NCBI RefSeq assembly: GCF_001682865.1
Contig: NZ_MAQX01000034.1
Span: forward strand, 351,569 to 415,568
Length of the DNA stretch: 64,000 bases
Direction: 5' to 3'
DNA from: Bacillus sp. FJAT-26390
GTDB taxonomy: Bacteria; Bacillota; Bacilli; Paenibacillales; Paenibacillaceae
Below, in pieces: positions 18,154-26,389 of the stretch. The notes under the pieces were generated by a model. That model made no database searches and was not told where the DNA came from. It saw nothing but the letters and a program-made list of their open reading frames with translations. The position numbers and the translations under genes were made by a program. Each line of letters starts with the position of its first letter. Position 1 is the first letter of the stretch.

Positions 18154-18381
18154 ATGAAAACGATGCTGATGTTCCAAAATAAAACGATACCTGTCTATTT
18201 AACCGATACGAATAAACAAGCCATTGAAAAGCTGACCGCTGTACTGAATCGCAAGCTGACGACAGGCAAAAACGCATTAAAAACGTGTATTAAATCATTA
18301 ATTAGCGTAGAGATCGTAGGCAGTGAGGCTACGCTTCATTCTTATTTTGAACGCGACACTCTAACCATTTCTCTTTATTAA
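18154..18381 (+). CDS. Small hypothetical protein, 75 residues
   Basis: Not recognised. The frame has GGAGG 9 nt before ATG, normal codon use and a strong terminator right after it. The protein is basic in the middle (KLTTGKNALKTCIKSL) with a short beta-prone C-terminus, and has no signal or membrane segment. No function is assigned. Confidence 0.55.
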   Translation: MKTMLMFQNKTIPVYLTDTNKQAIEKLTAVLNRKLTTGKNALKTCIKSLISVEIVGSEATLHSYFERDTLTISLY

Positions 18382-18407
18382 TCCTATAAACAGCATATAC
18401 ACTCAAA

Positions 18408-18456
18408 TAGGGTGTCCCGTATAAGTCTAAACAGACTTTTGCGGGACACCCTTTTT
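18408..18456 (+). terminator. Terminator
   Basis: Stem AGGGTGTCCCG / CGGGACACCCT with an inner AGTCT/AGACT hairpin, then TTTTT. Confidence 0.9.
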
Positions 18457-18544
18457 ATGTTTTGAATAATAGTAAACTTTAAAGTTGTCTACTTAACTTT
18501 TAGATTATATAATAGGAGCAAACCGAACGGAATGAGGCGTTTCC

Positions 18545-19444
18545 ATGAATATTGAGGTTACCAGCCATAACATAAAATTTCTTGAATGTTTTGCATCGGA
18601 CACAAGAATCAAAATCATTGAGCTTCTGAATATCAAGCCCATGAATATTAAGGAATTGGCAGAAGCGCTCGGCATCTCCTCGGCTATCGTGACCAAGCAT
18701 ATACAGAAGCTTGAGGAGGCTTTAATTGTAACGACGGAGAGCGTTCCAAGCACGAGAGGACGCCAGAAAATATGCCATCTGACGCTGGAATCAGCAACGC
18801 TGCAGTTCCGCGTAAAGGAGAAAAAGGATCAAAATCGGTATGCCGTATCGATTCCGATCGGACAATACTCCTCTTATGAGGTTAAGCCGACCTGCGGACT
18901 CTCGTCAGATACAAAAATTATCGGAATGGTTGACGACCCGCGTTACTTCTCAGATCCCGAGCATGTGAAAGCATGCCATCTATGGTTTGGCAGCGGCTAT
19001 ATCGAATACCGCATCCCCAATTATTTGGTTGGCAAACAAAGCGTAAGAAGCATTTCCATCTCACTTGAGATATGCTCGGAAGCACCGCACTACAATGAAA
19101 ATTGGCCGTCTGACCTATCCTTTTATTTGAATGATAGCTGCTTAGGCGTATGGACCTGCCCGGGTGACTTTGGCGCCGTTAGAGGCGTATACACCCCGGC
19201 TTGGTGGGAGCTCGGAACGCAGCATGGCTTGCTTAAGCAGATCACTGTCGACTCGGAAGGCTCTTACATCGACGGCATTCGGATGTCTGATCGGACCGTG
19301 GAGGATCTTGCCATAGGTTATGGAGAAGATATCCGCTTCCGGATATGCGCACCCGAAACTGCTACACATAGCGGCGGATTAAGTATGTTCGGCAAGCAGT
19401 TCGGCAATTATGACCAGGATATTCAGGTGTACGTCGCTTATTAG
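18545..19444 (+). CDS. ArsR-type HTH regulator with large C-terminal ligand domain
   Basis: A 299-residue protein. Residues ~10-80 form a winged helix (TRIKIIELLNIKPMNIKELA, then SSAIVTKHIQKLEEA). The remaining 200 residues are beta-rich with aromatic patches such as HLWFGSGYIEYRIPN and TPAWWELGTQHG, unlike the compact 100-residue ArsR metal sensors. The extra domain probably binds a small ligand. No cognate target is obvious; the gene is flanked by terminators. The ribosome-binding site is weak (GGAATGAGG). Confidence 0.8.
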   Translation: MNIEVTSHNIKFLECFASDTRIKIIELLNIKPMNIKELAEALGISSAIVTKHIQKLEEALIVTTESVPSTRGRQKICHLTLESATLQFRVKEKKDQNRYAVSIPIGQYSSYEVKPTCGLSSDTKIIGMVDDPRYFSDPEHVKACHLWFGSGYIEYRIPNYLVGKQSVRSISISLEICSEAPHYNENWPSDLSFYLNDSCLGVWTCPGDFGAVRGVYTPAWWELGTQHGLLKQITVDSEGSYIDGIRMSDRTVEDLAIGYGEDIRFRICAPETATHSGGLSMFGKQFGNYDQDIQVYVAY

Positions 19445-19466
19445 TCGCTTATTGATGGTGAAAACG

Positions 19467-19508
19467 CAAAAGAAGGAGATGCACGCATTTGCGCATCTCC
19501 TTCTTTGT
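19467..19508. terminator. Bidirectional terminator
   Basis: Stem AAAGAAGGAGATGC / GCATCTCCTTCTTT between convergent genes. Confidence 0.9.
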
Positions 19509-19536
19509 TGCTGCCGATTCATTGTTCATGGCTCTT

Positions 19537-20199
19537 CTATTTTGTTGCGGTTGTCTGCTCTTGCTGCGGCTGTCTTCCGCCGCCTCCGCCTCCGAAACCG
19601 CCAAAGCCGCCGGTGCGAATCGTGATCGACTCCGCCTCTTGTGAATCATCCTTAAGCATAATGGACAAAATATCATCTGCCTTGAGATCCGCAAGCGCGA
19701 CATCCTTCTCTACCATTTGTTCGTTCTCGAACGTGACTGAGACTATTTTGGTCGCATCCGTAACCTCGACATCTACCGTCTCGTCCGTGAACATGGCGCC
19801 CATACCTCGTCCGCCGCCTTCGGGCGCCGTTCCATCCCCAGCGGGAGCTTGCGGTCGCTCACCACTCGCTGGCTGTTCACCATCCGCCGGCGGCTGCTGT
19901 CCCTCGCCGCCCGCACCGTCTCCTTGCGGAGGACCGCCTTGTCCCATCGCTGATTTAAAGAGCGTTATCGTTTGCCCATTAATCGACTTCACTTTTCCCA
20001 TCAGATCCGCTTGAGCGCCCATCTGCCTCATGCCTGCTCCGGAGCCCTTTGGCTGCGTGCTGCCGTTTGATCCATTTTGCTGCACTTCTCCCGGCGAATC
20101 TGCTTTCGTTTCAGCCGATGTCTGCTCCTCCTGCACCCCGCAGCCCGCTAGAGCCGCAGCGATTACAACCGCGCTAAGCATTACTTTCCATTTGTTCAT
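19537..20199 (-). CDS. Gly/Pro-rich lipoprotein
   Basis: A 220-residue predicted lipoprotein; the lipobox is LAGC near residue 20. A low-complexity Gly/Pro/Gln segment covers about residues 75-130, and the C-terminus ends in GGFGGFGGGGGG. Between them is a possible compact beta domain with two similar halves (MGKVKSINGQTITLF and VDVEVTDATKIVSV). ATG 20199 is preferred because GGAG lies 9 nt upstream. No function can be stated; surface polymer or metal binding are possible. Confidence 0.75.
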   Translation of the reverse strand: MNKWKVMLSAVVIAAALAGCGVQEEQTSAETKADSPGEVQQNGSNGSTQPKGSGAGMRQMGAQADLMGKVKSINGQTITLFKSAMGQGGPPQGDGAGGEGQQPPADGEQPASGERPQAPAGDGTAPEGGGRGMGAMFTDETVDVEVTDATKIVSVTFENEQMVEKDVALADLKADDILSIMLKDDSQEAESITIRTGGFGGFGGGGGGRQPQQEQTTATK

Positions 20200-20307
20200 A
20201 TCGTTCATCTCCTATGAATATGGTCCATATTCCTTATGTTCATACTGAATACTAGCATTCGATTATGAACAAGAGATGAACGAAAACTAAATCAGAGATT
20301 AAGATTG

Positions 20308-21546
20308 CTAGACGGGCGATCGCCTCTTCCAGTTGCCCGTTACAAACAGAAGCGTGCCGATCCAGCCGCAAATGGAAGCGATAATGAGCAGAACCGAGAA
20401 AGATACGCTCGTTGAGAGTGACGAGCTGAGAATAGGTCCAATCGTGCCGCGAAACCCGAACAGCATCAAATGCAGCCCGAACACCATCGCCTCGCGGCCT
20501 GGCGCCAATCGGAAAACAAAAGCTAAGATGCCGATGTCCCAAATCGCTTCCCCGACCCCTTGAATCGCATTACCCGTAATAACCGCAGCATAGCTGCCCC
20601 ATAATCCGTAAAGCATCGGTACAATCGCATAAGCGGCAATGCCGCATAACAGCGTATATTTAATATCGATCCGATCGATCATCCAGCCCGCTAGCCAAAA
20701 GGTAAGCAGCAGCGCTGTAAAATAAGCGACGCGCGCATAACCGATTTCTATGTTGGACAGCTCCAGCACATCGACTTGAATAATTTGATAGAGAGGATTC
20801 GCAAGCATATTGCCAAAGCCTGCAAATGTAGTAGCTGCTAAAAAAACGGCAAGCGTTCGATTTTCCTTAACGAGCTTCCATTGCTCCTGCAGCGGAAAAC
20901 GGCTCTTTTTTAATATAGCCGGCTTTATCTCTGCCTTATGCTCGGGCAGCTTGATCGTGTTAAACAAACCAATTGAGAGTACGCCTGCAATAGAAGCCGC
21001 GATAAGCGGGCCAGAAGGGCCAAACGCATCTGACCAGCTTCCGACAAAATAAGCGAGCGGAATCATGATGATCCCCATAGCCACACGTACATAACCCATT
21101 AATCTGCCCCGCAAGTCCGAAGGATACATACGGGATACGAGCGCCGCATACGCCGGAGCCTGGATGCCCATTAATAGTTGAAACAGGAGCGCCGCAGCTA
21201 CATACACGGATGGATAAGCAAAAAAGGCTGGCAGCAGCAAAAGCAGTCTTCCGATCGCATTAGGAATGATGACGAATGGCTTTGGATTATTCGCTTTCTC
21301 AATCCAACTGGCCCAGAAGGGTGAAAATAATAAGCCAACCGCGGGTGCGGCCGCCAATAATCCTACCTGAAAATTGGTAGCGCCCTGTTGAATCGCGAAT
21401 GCCATGTAAAACTGATTCAAAACGACGTTAAATAAGCTGAACAAACAGGATGCGCCAAGATCGATACGGGCGTTTCGCCATACGTTAGCGCTCATAGGCA
21501 TTCCGAATTTCAACATGCGTGAGCTTGCTTTGGCCTCGGGTTTCAT
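20308..21546 (-). CDS. MFS transporter
   Basis: A 412-residue integral membrane protein with about 11-12 hydrophobic helices. A DLRGRLMGYVRV loop after helix 4 is reminiscent of the MFS motif between helices 2-3/4-5, and a cytoplasmic loop follows helix 6 (about residue 205). The lipoprotein gene lies 108 nt downstream on the same strand. Substrate unknown. AAGAAGG precedes the ATG at an 11-nt distance. Confidence 0.85.
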   Translation of the reverse strand: MKPEAKASSRMLKFGMPMSANVWRNARIDLGASCLFSLFNVVLNQFYMAFAIQQGATNFQVGLLAAAPAVGLLFSPFWASWIEKANNPKPFVIIPNAIGRLLLLLPAFFAYPSVYVAAALLFQLLMGIQAPAYAALVSRMYPSDLRGRLMGYVRVAMGIIMIPLAYFVGSWSDAFGPSGPLIAASIAGVLSIGLFNTIKLPEHKAEIKPAILKKSRFPLQEQWKLVKENRTLAVFLAATTFAGFGNMLANPLYQIIQVDVLELSNIEIGYARVAYFTALLLTFWLAGWMIDRIDIKYTLLCGIAAYAIVPMLYGLWGSYAAVITGNAIQGVGEAIWDIGILAFVFRLAPGREAMVFGLHLMLFGFRGTIGPILSSSLSTSVSFSVLLIIASICGWIGTLLFVTGNWKRRSPV

Positions 21547-21587
21547 GTGGGTGGCTACCTTCTTCTTTATGTAGGTTGTAAACGGTC

Positions 21588-21618
21588 AGAGGACCCCTTG
21601 CGCCGCAAAGGATCCTCT
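21588..21618 (-). other. Leader hairpin upstream of MFS gene
   Basis: AGAGGA / TCCTCT outer stem around CCTTGCG / CGCAAAGG. There is no T-run, so it is not a clear terminator; it lies in the 5' leader of the MFS gene. Confidence 0.35.
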
Positions 21619-21802
21619 CTCTTGCACTTCATTTGATTGGATATTACTACACTCCTCTCTTTTTGTACAGCATAAGTTACAGGTAGATTTGGCCGCGTCC
21701 GCTGAGCGTTCTTCCGGGCGGTTCTTCCTTATATTCCGCTAGTATGATAGACTTTTTCTCAAACGGTTAAAGCCATTTTTCACATTATTGGAGGGTATTT
21801 AA

Positions 21803-22693
21803 GTGAGTATAGCAATCGGAATCGATATTGGCGGAACAAAAATAGCATTTGGATTTGTAGATGAGCAAGGAGACGTAATTGCCAAAGGCTCGCTCAAAAC
21901 CGATCTTACAGTCGCGCCGGACGTCATGCTTGCGAGAGTCGCAGACGCGGTCAAGCAGCTGGCTGAGCAAAACGGGCTTTCGATTGAGACGTTAAAAGGC
22001 GTTGGCGTTGGCGCTCCCGGCCCGCTCAACACGCAAAAAGGCGAGCTAACATGCCCGCCAAACTTAAAAAGCTGGTGGGGCTTCCCTGTCGTAGAAGCTC
22101 TTAAAGCACATTTGCCACTACCTATCAAAATGGAGAATGACGCTACCGCAGCTGCGCTTGCCGAGAAATGGATCGGAGCGGCGAAGGATTCGGAGCATTT
22201 CATCTTTATTACGATAAGCACCGGAATTGGCGCAGGCATCTTTATGCACGGCAAGCTGCTCACCGGATCAACAGGCAATGCCGGCGACGCAGGCTTTATG
22301 CTCGTGGATCAAGCTGGCACGCCTTGGGAAGTGGTTGCTTCCGGCACAGCTGTTGCCCGTCAAGCGACGGAGCTGCTTGGCCGTGAAGTTTCCTCCAAGG
22401 AAGCCTTCGAGCTGGCCGCGCAGGGTGACCCGCAAATGTCCGAGCTGGTAAACCGCGTGTTTACTTCAATCGGCATGGGCTGCGTCTCGCTCATCAACAT
22501 CCTTGATCCGAACAAAATCGTCATCGGCGGCGGCGTTTCACAGGTTGGCGAGCCGTTATTTGCAGCGGTAAGAGATTATGTCTCCAAAAATGCGCTTAAC
22601 CCTTCGGGAAGAGAAGCGGCAATCGTTCCCGCTTTGCTTCAGCAGGACGCAGGCCTGATCGGCGCTGCCGCATTGATCCAGCAAACGTACTAA
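21803..22693 (+). CDS. ROK family sugar kinase
   Basis: A 296-residue kinase. The phosphate-binding motif GIDIGGTKIAFGFV starts at residue 5; the catalytic region is ENDATAAALAEKWIGAA (about 112-128), and GTGIGAGI-type glycine motifs follow. The usual ROK zinc motif (CxCGxxGC) after residue 155 is absent. It probably phosphorylates glucose or a related hexose. The GTG start is supported by TTGGAGGG at the proper distance. Confidence 0.88.
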   Translation: MSIAIGIDIGGTKIAFGFVDEQGDVIAKGSLKTDLTVAPDVMLARVADAVKQLAEQNGLSIETLKGVGVGAPGPLNTQKGELTCPPNLKSWWGFPVVEALKAHLPLPIKMENDATAAALAEKWIGAAKDSEHFIFITISTGIGAGIFMHGKLLTGSTGNAGDAGFMLVDQAGTPWEVVASGTAVARQATELLGREVSSKEAFELAAQGDPQMSELVNRVFTSIGMGCVSLINILDPNKIVIGGGVSQVGEPLFAAVRDYVSKNALNPSGREAAIVPALLQQDAGLIGAAALIQQTY

Positions 22694-22698
22694 AAATA

Positions 22699-22746
22699 AA
22701 AGGGCAGTCCTTCAAGGTGGTTAAACCTTAAAGGACTGCCCTTCTC
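22699..22746. terminator. Bidirectional terminator
   Basis: Stem AAGGGCAGTCCTT / AAGGACTGCCCTT with an inner AAGGT/ACCTT hairpin. Confidence 0.9.
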
Positions 22747-22767
22747 TTAAATAGCACGCCGATCCCG

Positions 22768-23337
22768 TTAAATCTGGCGAAGCCCGTTCAAATACGTCTG
22801 TATCGTTATCTTTAAGCTTTCATCAATTGCGTGGGGCATCCCAAAGCCGCCCTTCTGCTCAATCGAGGCAAAGCCGTGCAAAAAGCTGCGAAAGCCCCGC
22901 ACGATGTGTATCGACTGGTCGTGGTCCAGCTTGTAATAGCTTAGCGTATTCACAAGCAGGTCAACCACTTGCTGCGCGACTGCAACATACTCCGCTTCAT
23001 CGGCGTCCGGTGAGCGCAGTGTCAGCTCATATAATCCTGGATGCTTCCTTGCAAAAGCGATATAAGCCGCAGCTATAGCATGTATGGCTTCATCGCCCGT
23101 CTTATCCTTTAACGCTTCGCTGATAGCTATGTTGAGCTTCTTCAAGCCGTATACGGCAAGCTCGATGCGCAATCCATTCAAGCCGCTCACATGATTGTAT
23201 AATGAAGGTGAACGAACGCCGAGCTTTTGCGCAAGCGATGCCAACGTCACTTCCTGTATGCCATGCTCATCCGCTATCGCTGCTGCTTCCTCTACGATAG
23301 TAAGCAAATCCAGTCCTCTTCTAGGCGACAAGGCCAT
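22768..23337 (-). CDS. TetR family regulator (WHG-type C-terminal domain)
   Basis: A 189-residue regulator. The N-terminal HTH reads VTLASLAQKLGVRSPSLYNH, and the C-terminal domain is of the TetR WHG type (RKHPGLYELTL). It is the second gene of a two-gene operon, 14 nt after the MBL-fold gene, and probably autoregulates through twin operators at 24085-24129. The ATG is directly preceded by GGGGGG, an unusually tight ribosome-binding site; no better start was seen. Confidence 0.88.
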   Translation of the reverse strand: MALSPRRGLDLLTIVEEAAAIADEHGIQEVTLASLAQKLGVRSPSLYNHVSGLNGLRIELAVYGLKKLNIAISEALKDKTGDEAIHAIAAAYIAFARKHPGLYELTLRSPDADEAEYVAVAQQVVDLLVNTLSYYKLDHDQSIHIVRGFRSFLHGFASIEQKGGFGMPHAIDESLKITIQTYLNGLRQI

Positions 23338-23351
23338 CCCCCCTTAAGCTT

Positions 23352-24062
23352 CTATTTTGCCAAAGACCGTTCCGCCACATTTATCGCTTTTTCAATCAAC
23401 CGCTGCGGCTGAGGCACCATATTACCATGTCCCGCCGCAAGCAGCGAAGGCTTTAAATCCCTAAGTCGACGCGCGGTCTCAAGGCTTGTATGCTTATCCC
23501 ACGTTGCCATTGCCGGAAAAGGAAACAGCAGCTTCATTTGACCAGATACCGCTACACCTGCACGGGTTTGGAAAGCATCTCCAACGATCAAAATATCGTT
23601 TCTCGTATCAAGAAACGCCATCGAGCCTGGCGTATGGCCCGGCGCTGCTACGGCAAGCAAGGAGCCAATCCGATCTCCCTCCTGCAAAAGAACATCCGGC
23701 TTCGTGCGCACCTTCTTCGGTACGCCGCCGCGAATCGGAGTGTTCGGCTCGCCTTTCTCAAGTGAACGGTCTCCCTCGAGCAGCTTAGCATCCCTTTTGG
23801 AAATGTAGACCTGCGCTTTCGGAAGCTGTTCCTTTAACCCATCGAGGGCGCCGATATGATCATCATGAGCATGCGTCAGCACAATTCGTTTAATGGGTTT
23901 ACCCAGCTGATCGGCTGCTTGAAGAATAGCCTTCACGTTATTAGGCAGCGCTGCGTCCACAAGCGTCAAGCCGTCTTCCTCCTCAACCAAGTAGCAATTA
24001 ACCGGAAACACATTTGGCAAATAGGTCAGCTGTACAACAGTTTTCTCACGAATCATTCTCAT
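23352..24062 (-). CDS. MBL-fold metallo-hydrolase
   Basis: A 236-residue protein with the metal-binding motif HAHDDH (about residues 61-66), then a conserved His in AAPGHTPGSM, Asp in VGDAF and His near the C-terminus (AAGHGN). This is the metallo-beta-lactamase hydrolase fold. The actual substrate is unknown; glyoxalase II or lactonase-like chemistry is possible. GGAGG is 9 nt upstream of the ATG. It is first in an operon with its probable TetR repressor. Confidence 0.88.
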   Translation of the reverse strand: MRMIREKTVVQLTYLPNVFPVNCYLVEEEDGLTLVDAALPNNVKAILQAADQLGKPIKRIVLTHAHDDHIGALDGLKEQLPKAQVYISKRDAKLLEGDRSLEKGEPNTPIRGGVPKKVRTKPDVLLQEGDRIGSLLAVAAPGHTPGSMAFLDTRNDILIVGDAFQTRAGVAVSGQMKLLFPFPAMATWDKHTSLETARRLRDLKPSLLAAGHGNMVPQPQRLIEKAINVAERSLAK

Positions 24063-24084
24063 CCTAATCGGCCTCCTCGAAATA

Positions 24085-24135
24085 AAAACTAATACCGTTA
24101 GTTTTATAATAAACTAATGGCATTAGTTTTTGCAA
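24085..24135 (-). promoter_or_regulatory. Promoter with twin TetR-type operators
   Basis: Two near-identical palindromes, AAACTAA-5-TTAGTTT, at 24086-24104 and 24111-24129. On the minus strand a promoter TTGCAA (24130-24135), 18 nt, TATTAT (24106-24111) can be read. One operator fills the spacer and the other lies just after the -10. This is the expected architecture for repression by the TetR product of the same operon. Confidence 0.75.
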
Positions 24136-24146
24136 GCCCAAATTTA

Positions 24147-25070
24147 TTATTTCTTTTCGCTTAGGAGAAAAGCTTCAATTTCCGCTTTGCCTGGAATCGA
24201 GGATTGAGCGCCTGCCTTCGTAACTGCAAGTGCCGCTGCCGCAGCGGCAAACGTTAAAGCCTTCTCAACCGGCAAGCCATTTGCGCTTGCGGCCGTATAG
24301 GCGCCAAAAAACGTATCGCCTGCAGCCGTCGTATCGACCGGCTTCACCCGGAAAGCAGGGATTGTTGCTGATTCGCCCTGTGCATTTTGATAAAAACAGC
24401 CCTTCTCGCCTAGCGTAATGATGACATTTTTCGTTCCTTTTGCCAAAATCCACGTTGCAGCTTCCGCTGCCGTAGACGGATCGCTTACCGCGAGGCCAGA
24501 GATGACAGCCGCCTCAGTTTCGTTAATGATAAGGGTATGTATGAGCGGGAATACATGCTCTGGAATCGGTCTTGCAGGAGCCGGATTATAAAACACATGG
24601 ACGCCGCTGCCGCTTGCGCTGGTCATAACGGACAAATTTGTTTCCCATGGGATCTCATTTTGGAGCAGCACCGCATATACATTAGACCAATTGCCAACGC
24701 TTGCTGCCACATCGTCTGACGTTAACTGCCCGTTCGCCCCCTCGGATAAAATAATATGGTTCTCGCCTTCTTCGTTTACCGTAATAATGGCGAAACCAGA
24801 AGTCCCTTTTTTCCGTAATACTTGATCTGTGGCAATTCCATTATTTTGCAAGGCATTAATCAACGTCTCCGCAAAAGGATCCTCGCCTACGGCGCCGACC
24901 ATGGCGCAGTTTCCGCCAGCCCGAGCTGCCGCAACCGCCTGATTGGCACCCTTGCCGCCTGGAAAAAAAGAAGTATCTGTGCTAGGTATCGTTTCTCCCG
25001 GCAACGGGAAGTTTTTCACATTGCTGACGATATCCATATTAATGCTTCCAACGACAAGCAATTTTTTCAT
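24147..25070 (-). CDS. rbsK: Ribokinase (PfkB family)
   Basis: A 307-residue kinase that converts ribose to ribose 5-phosphate. N-terminal PfkB signature GGKGANQAVAAARAGG (about 40-55) and C-terminal signature DTTAAGDTFFGAY (about 243-255), with the catalytic Asp in the latter. The ATG at 25068-25070 starts MKKLLVVGSINMD as in known ribokinases; the frame is open 36 codons further upstream, but that stretch overlaps nothing family-like. AAGGG lies 12 nt upstream. No other ribose genes are adjacent. Confidence 0.9.
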   Translation of the reverse strand: MKKLLVVGSINMDIVSNVKNFPLPGETIPSTDTSFFPGGKGANQAVAAARAGGNCAMVGAVGEDPFAETLINALQNNGIATDQVLRKKGTSGFAIITVNEEGENHIILSEGANGQLTSDDVAASVGNWSNVYAVLLQNEIPWETNLSVMTSASGSGVHVFYNPAPARPIPEHVFPLIHTLIINETEAAVISGLAVSDPSTAAEAATWILAKGTKNVIITLGEKGCFYQNAQGESATIPAFRVKPVDTTAAGDTFFGAYTAASANGLPVEKALTFAAAAAALAVTKAGAQSSIPGKAEIEAFLLSEKK

Positions 25071-25158
25071 CAATGATTCAATCCCTTCCAATGTTCGCGT
25101 TATCCCATTCGCAATGTTCAAGCATGAAACTATTTTAACAGAAGGAGCAGATGTTGAC

Positions 25159-25710
25159 ATGATTACCGCTTTTATCATTGGCTGTGAAATTGGTTTTTGG
25201 GTATTTGTGCTTGCCGGTCTATTATTCCGCTATATTTTTAAATTGAAACTGTTAGGCACCCTCTTCCTATTGGCTACACCTCTAATCGATTTGGCGCTCG
25301 TGATCGCAACCGTCTATGATCTGCGCGGCGGCGCTGAAGCCACGTTCGCCCACAGTCTGGCAGCTGTCTATATTGGTGTTTCCATCGCTTTTGGGCATCG
25401 CATGATCAAATGGGCCGATGAACGGTTCGCTCACCGCTTCGCTGGCGGACCCGCCCCAGCCGGAAAGCCGAAATTCGGCGCTGAGCATGCAAGATATGAA
25501 AGGAATGGATGGCTGCATCATCTATTAGCATGGGCAATCGGTTCCATCATCTTGTACGTCATGATTAGGATGGTTGGAGATGAAGCACGAACAGTAGCTT
25601 TATTTCATACGCTTCGTCTCTGGTCACTCGTGCTCGGCATTGATTTTCTTATCAGCTTCAGCTATACGCTGTGGCCGCGCAAGAAAAAGGAGCAGGTTCA
25701 AAAGTACTAA
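25159..25710 (+). CDS. Integral membrane protein (YmcC-like)
   Basis: A 183-residue protein with about five hydrophobic helices: residues ~3-22, 30-52, 63-80, 128-145 and 150-170. The loop near residue 90 is Pro/Gly-rich, and the C-terminus is basic (RKKKEQ). It resembles the YmcC-like membrane proteins of Bacilli, but I am not certain. GAAGGAG lies 11 nt before the ATG. The open frame extends further upstream, across rbsK, and that part is not coding. Function unknown. Confidence 0.7.
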   Translation: MITAFIIGCEIGFWVFVLAGLLFRYIFKLKLLGTLFLLATPLIDLALVIATVYDLRGGAEATFAHSLAAVYIGVSIAFGHRMIKWADERFAHRFAGGPAPAGKPKFGAEHARYERNGWLHHLLAWAIGSIILYVMIRMVGDEARTVALFHTLRLWSLVLGIDFLISFSYTLWPRKKKEQVQKY

Positions 25711-25761
25711 ACTCGCTAGAGAAATATTTCGCTTTGATCAAAAGTAAAGAAAACATGAATT

Positions 25762-25800
25762 GGCGGTGCAGGGACTACTCCTGTACCGCCATCTTTCTAT
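25762..25800 (+). terminator. Terminator-like hairpin
   Basis: Perfect stem GGCGGTGCAGG / CCTGTACCGCC with a weak T-rich tail, 51 nt after the membrane gene. The arms are nearly the same as in the hairpin at 2831-2873. Confidence 0.75.
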
Positions 25801-25929
25801 TTTTAGCTATAGCAGCCAAATCGAGTAAATGAAGAGCAAGCGAAAGAGACGCTGCTAAGTGATAGGCTCTTCCAAAATCTTCGCTTGCAACTAATCAGGC
25901 ATGAGGGCGGTGGTGGAAAAGAGAGCTTC

Positions 25930-26108
25930 AGCGGACAGAGAATCCTTTATTTTTCTAATACAACGATTATGGTGGCGTTCGCGGACTCAGGTTCCGCTAT
26001 TCACTCAAAAAACCAATTTTAACCTCGTTTAAATGGAGATAACGGATCTCCTGTCCGCTTCTTACAGCAAAATGGTCAAAACGCAAATATAACGGAACTT
26101 CAGTCCGC
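25930..26108. repeat. Array of four short degenerate palindromic repeats
   Basis: Four ~18-bp units at 25930-25948, 25981-25998, 26041-26058 and 26091-26108, spaced 50-60 bp. Each has CGGA...TCCG-type arms, for example AACGGAACTTCAGTCCGC and GCGGACTCAGGTTCCGCT. Orientation appears to alternate. They lie in a gene-free, AT-rich stretch. The spacing is too irregular and the spacers too similar in composition for a CRISPR array. Confidence 0.6.
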
Positions 26109-26389
26109 TCATTACACATTCATGTGTTGCAATACATTAGAAAGAAGAAAACCTTCTTCGTCCGGACTGATCCATGCGCATTATTCCATTCCAACAAACA
26201 TGAAAACAAAGTCTGACACAAAACCGAAATACGGAAGAAGAAGGTCTCAACTATCAATTGAAAAAGCCCCCGACCTCACCTTGAAAGTGAAGTTGGAAGC
26301 TTAGCTTTTATGATCCGCACTTCAACTGTGGGCGAAAACAAACCAAGATAAGGCTTTGGGACAGCCTCTTTTCCATTACTTGCCCGCGC
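26109..26389. other. Gene-free region
   Basis: No convincing gene. A 60-codon open frame at 26122-26304 has no ribosome-binding site or recognisable product. A small hairpin (AGGCT / AGCCT followed by TTTT) lies near 26350-26372. Confidence 0.5.

Noticed and set aside
24943-25158. N-terminal extension of the membrane protein gene
   Set aside because: It overlaps rbsK on the other strand; the ATG at 25159 has its own ribosome-binding site and starts with a hydrophobic helix.
25930-26108. CRISPR array
   Set aside because: Only four degenerate units of about 18 bp with alternating direction and unequal spacing; no cas genes.
26122-26304. 60-codon frame as a gene
   Set aside because: No ribosome-binding site and no family-like features.
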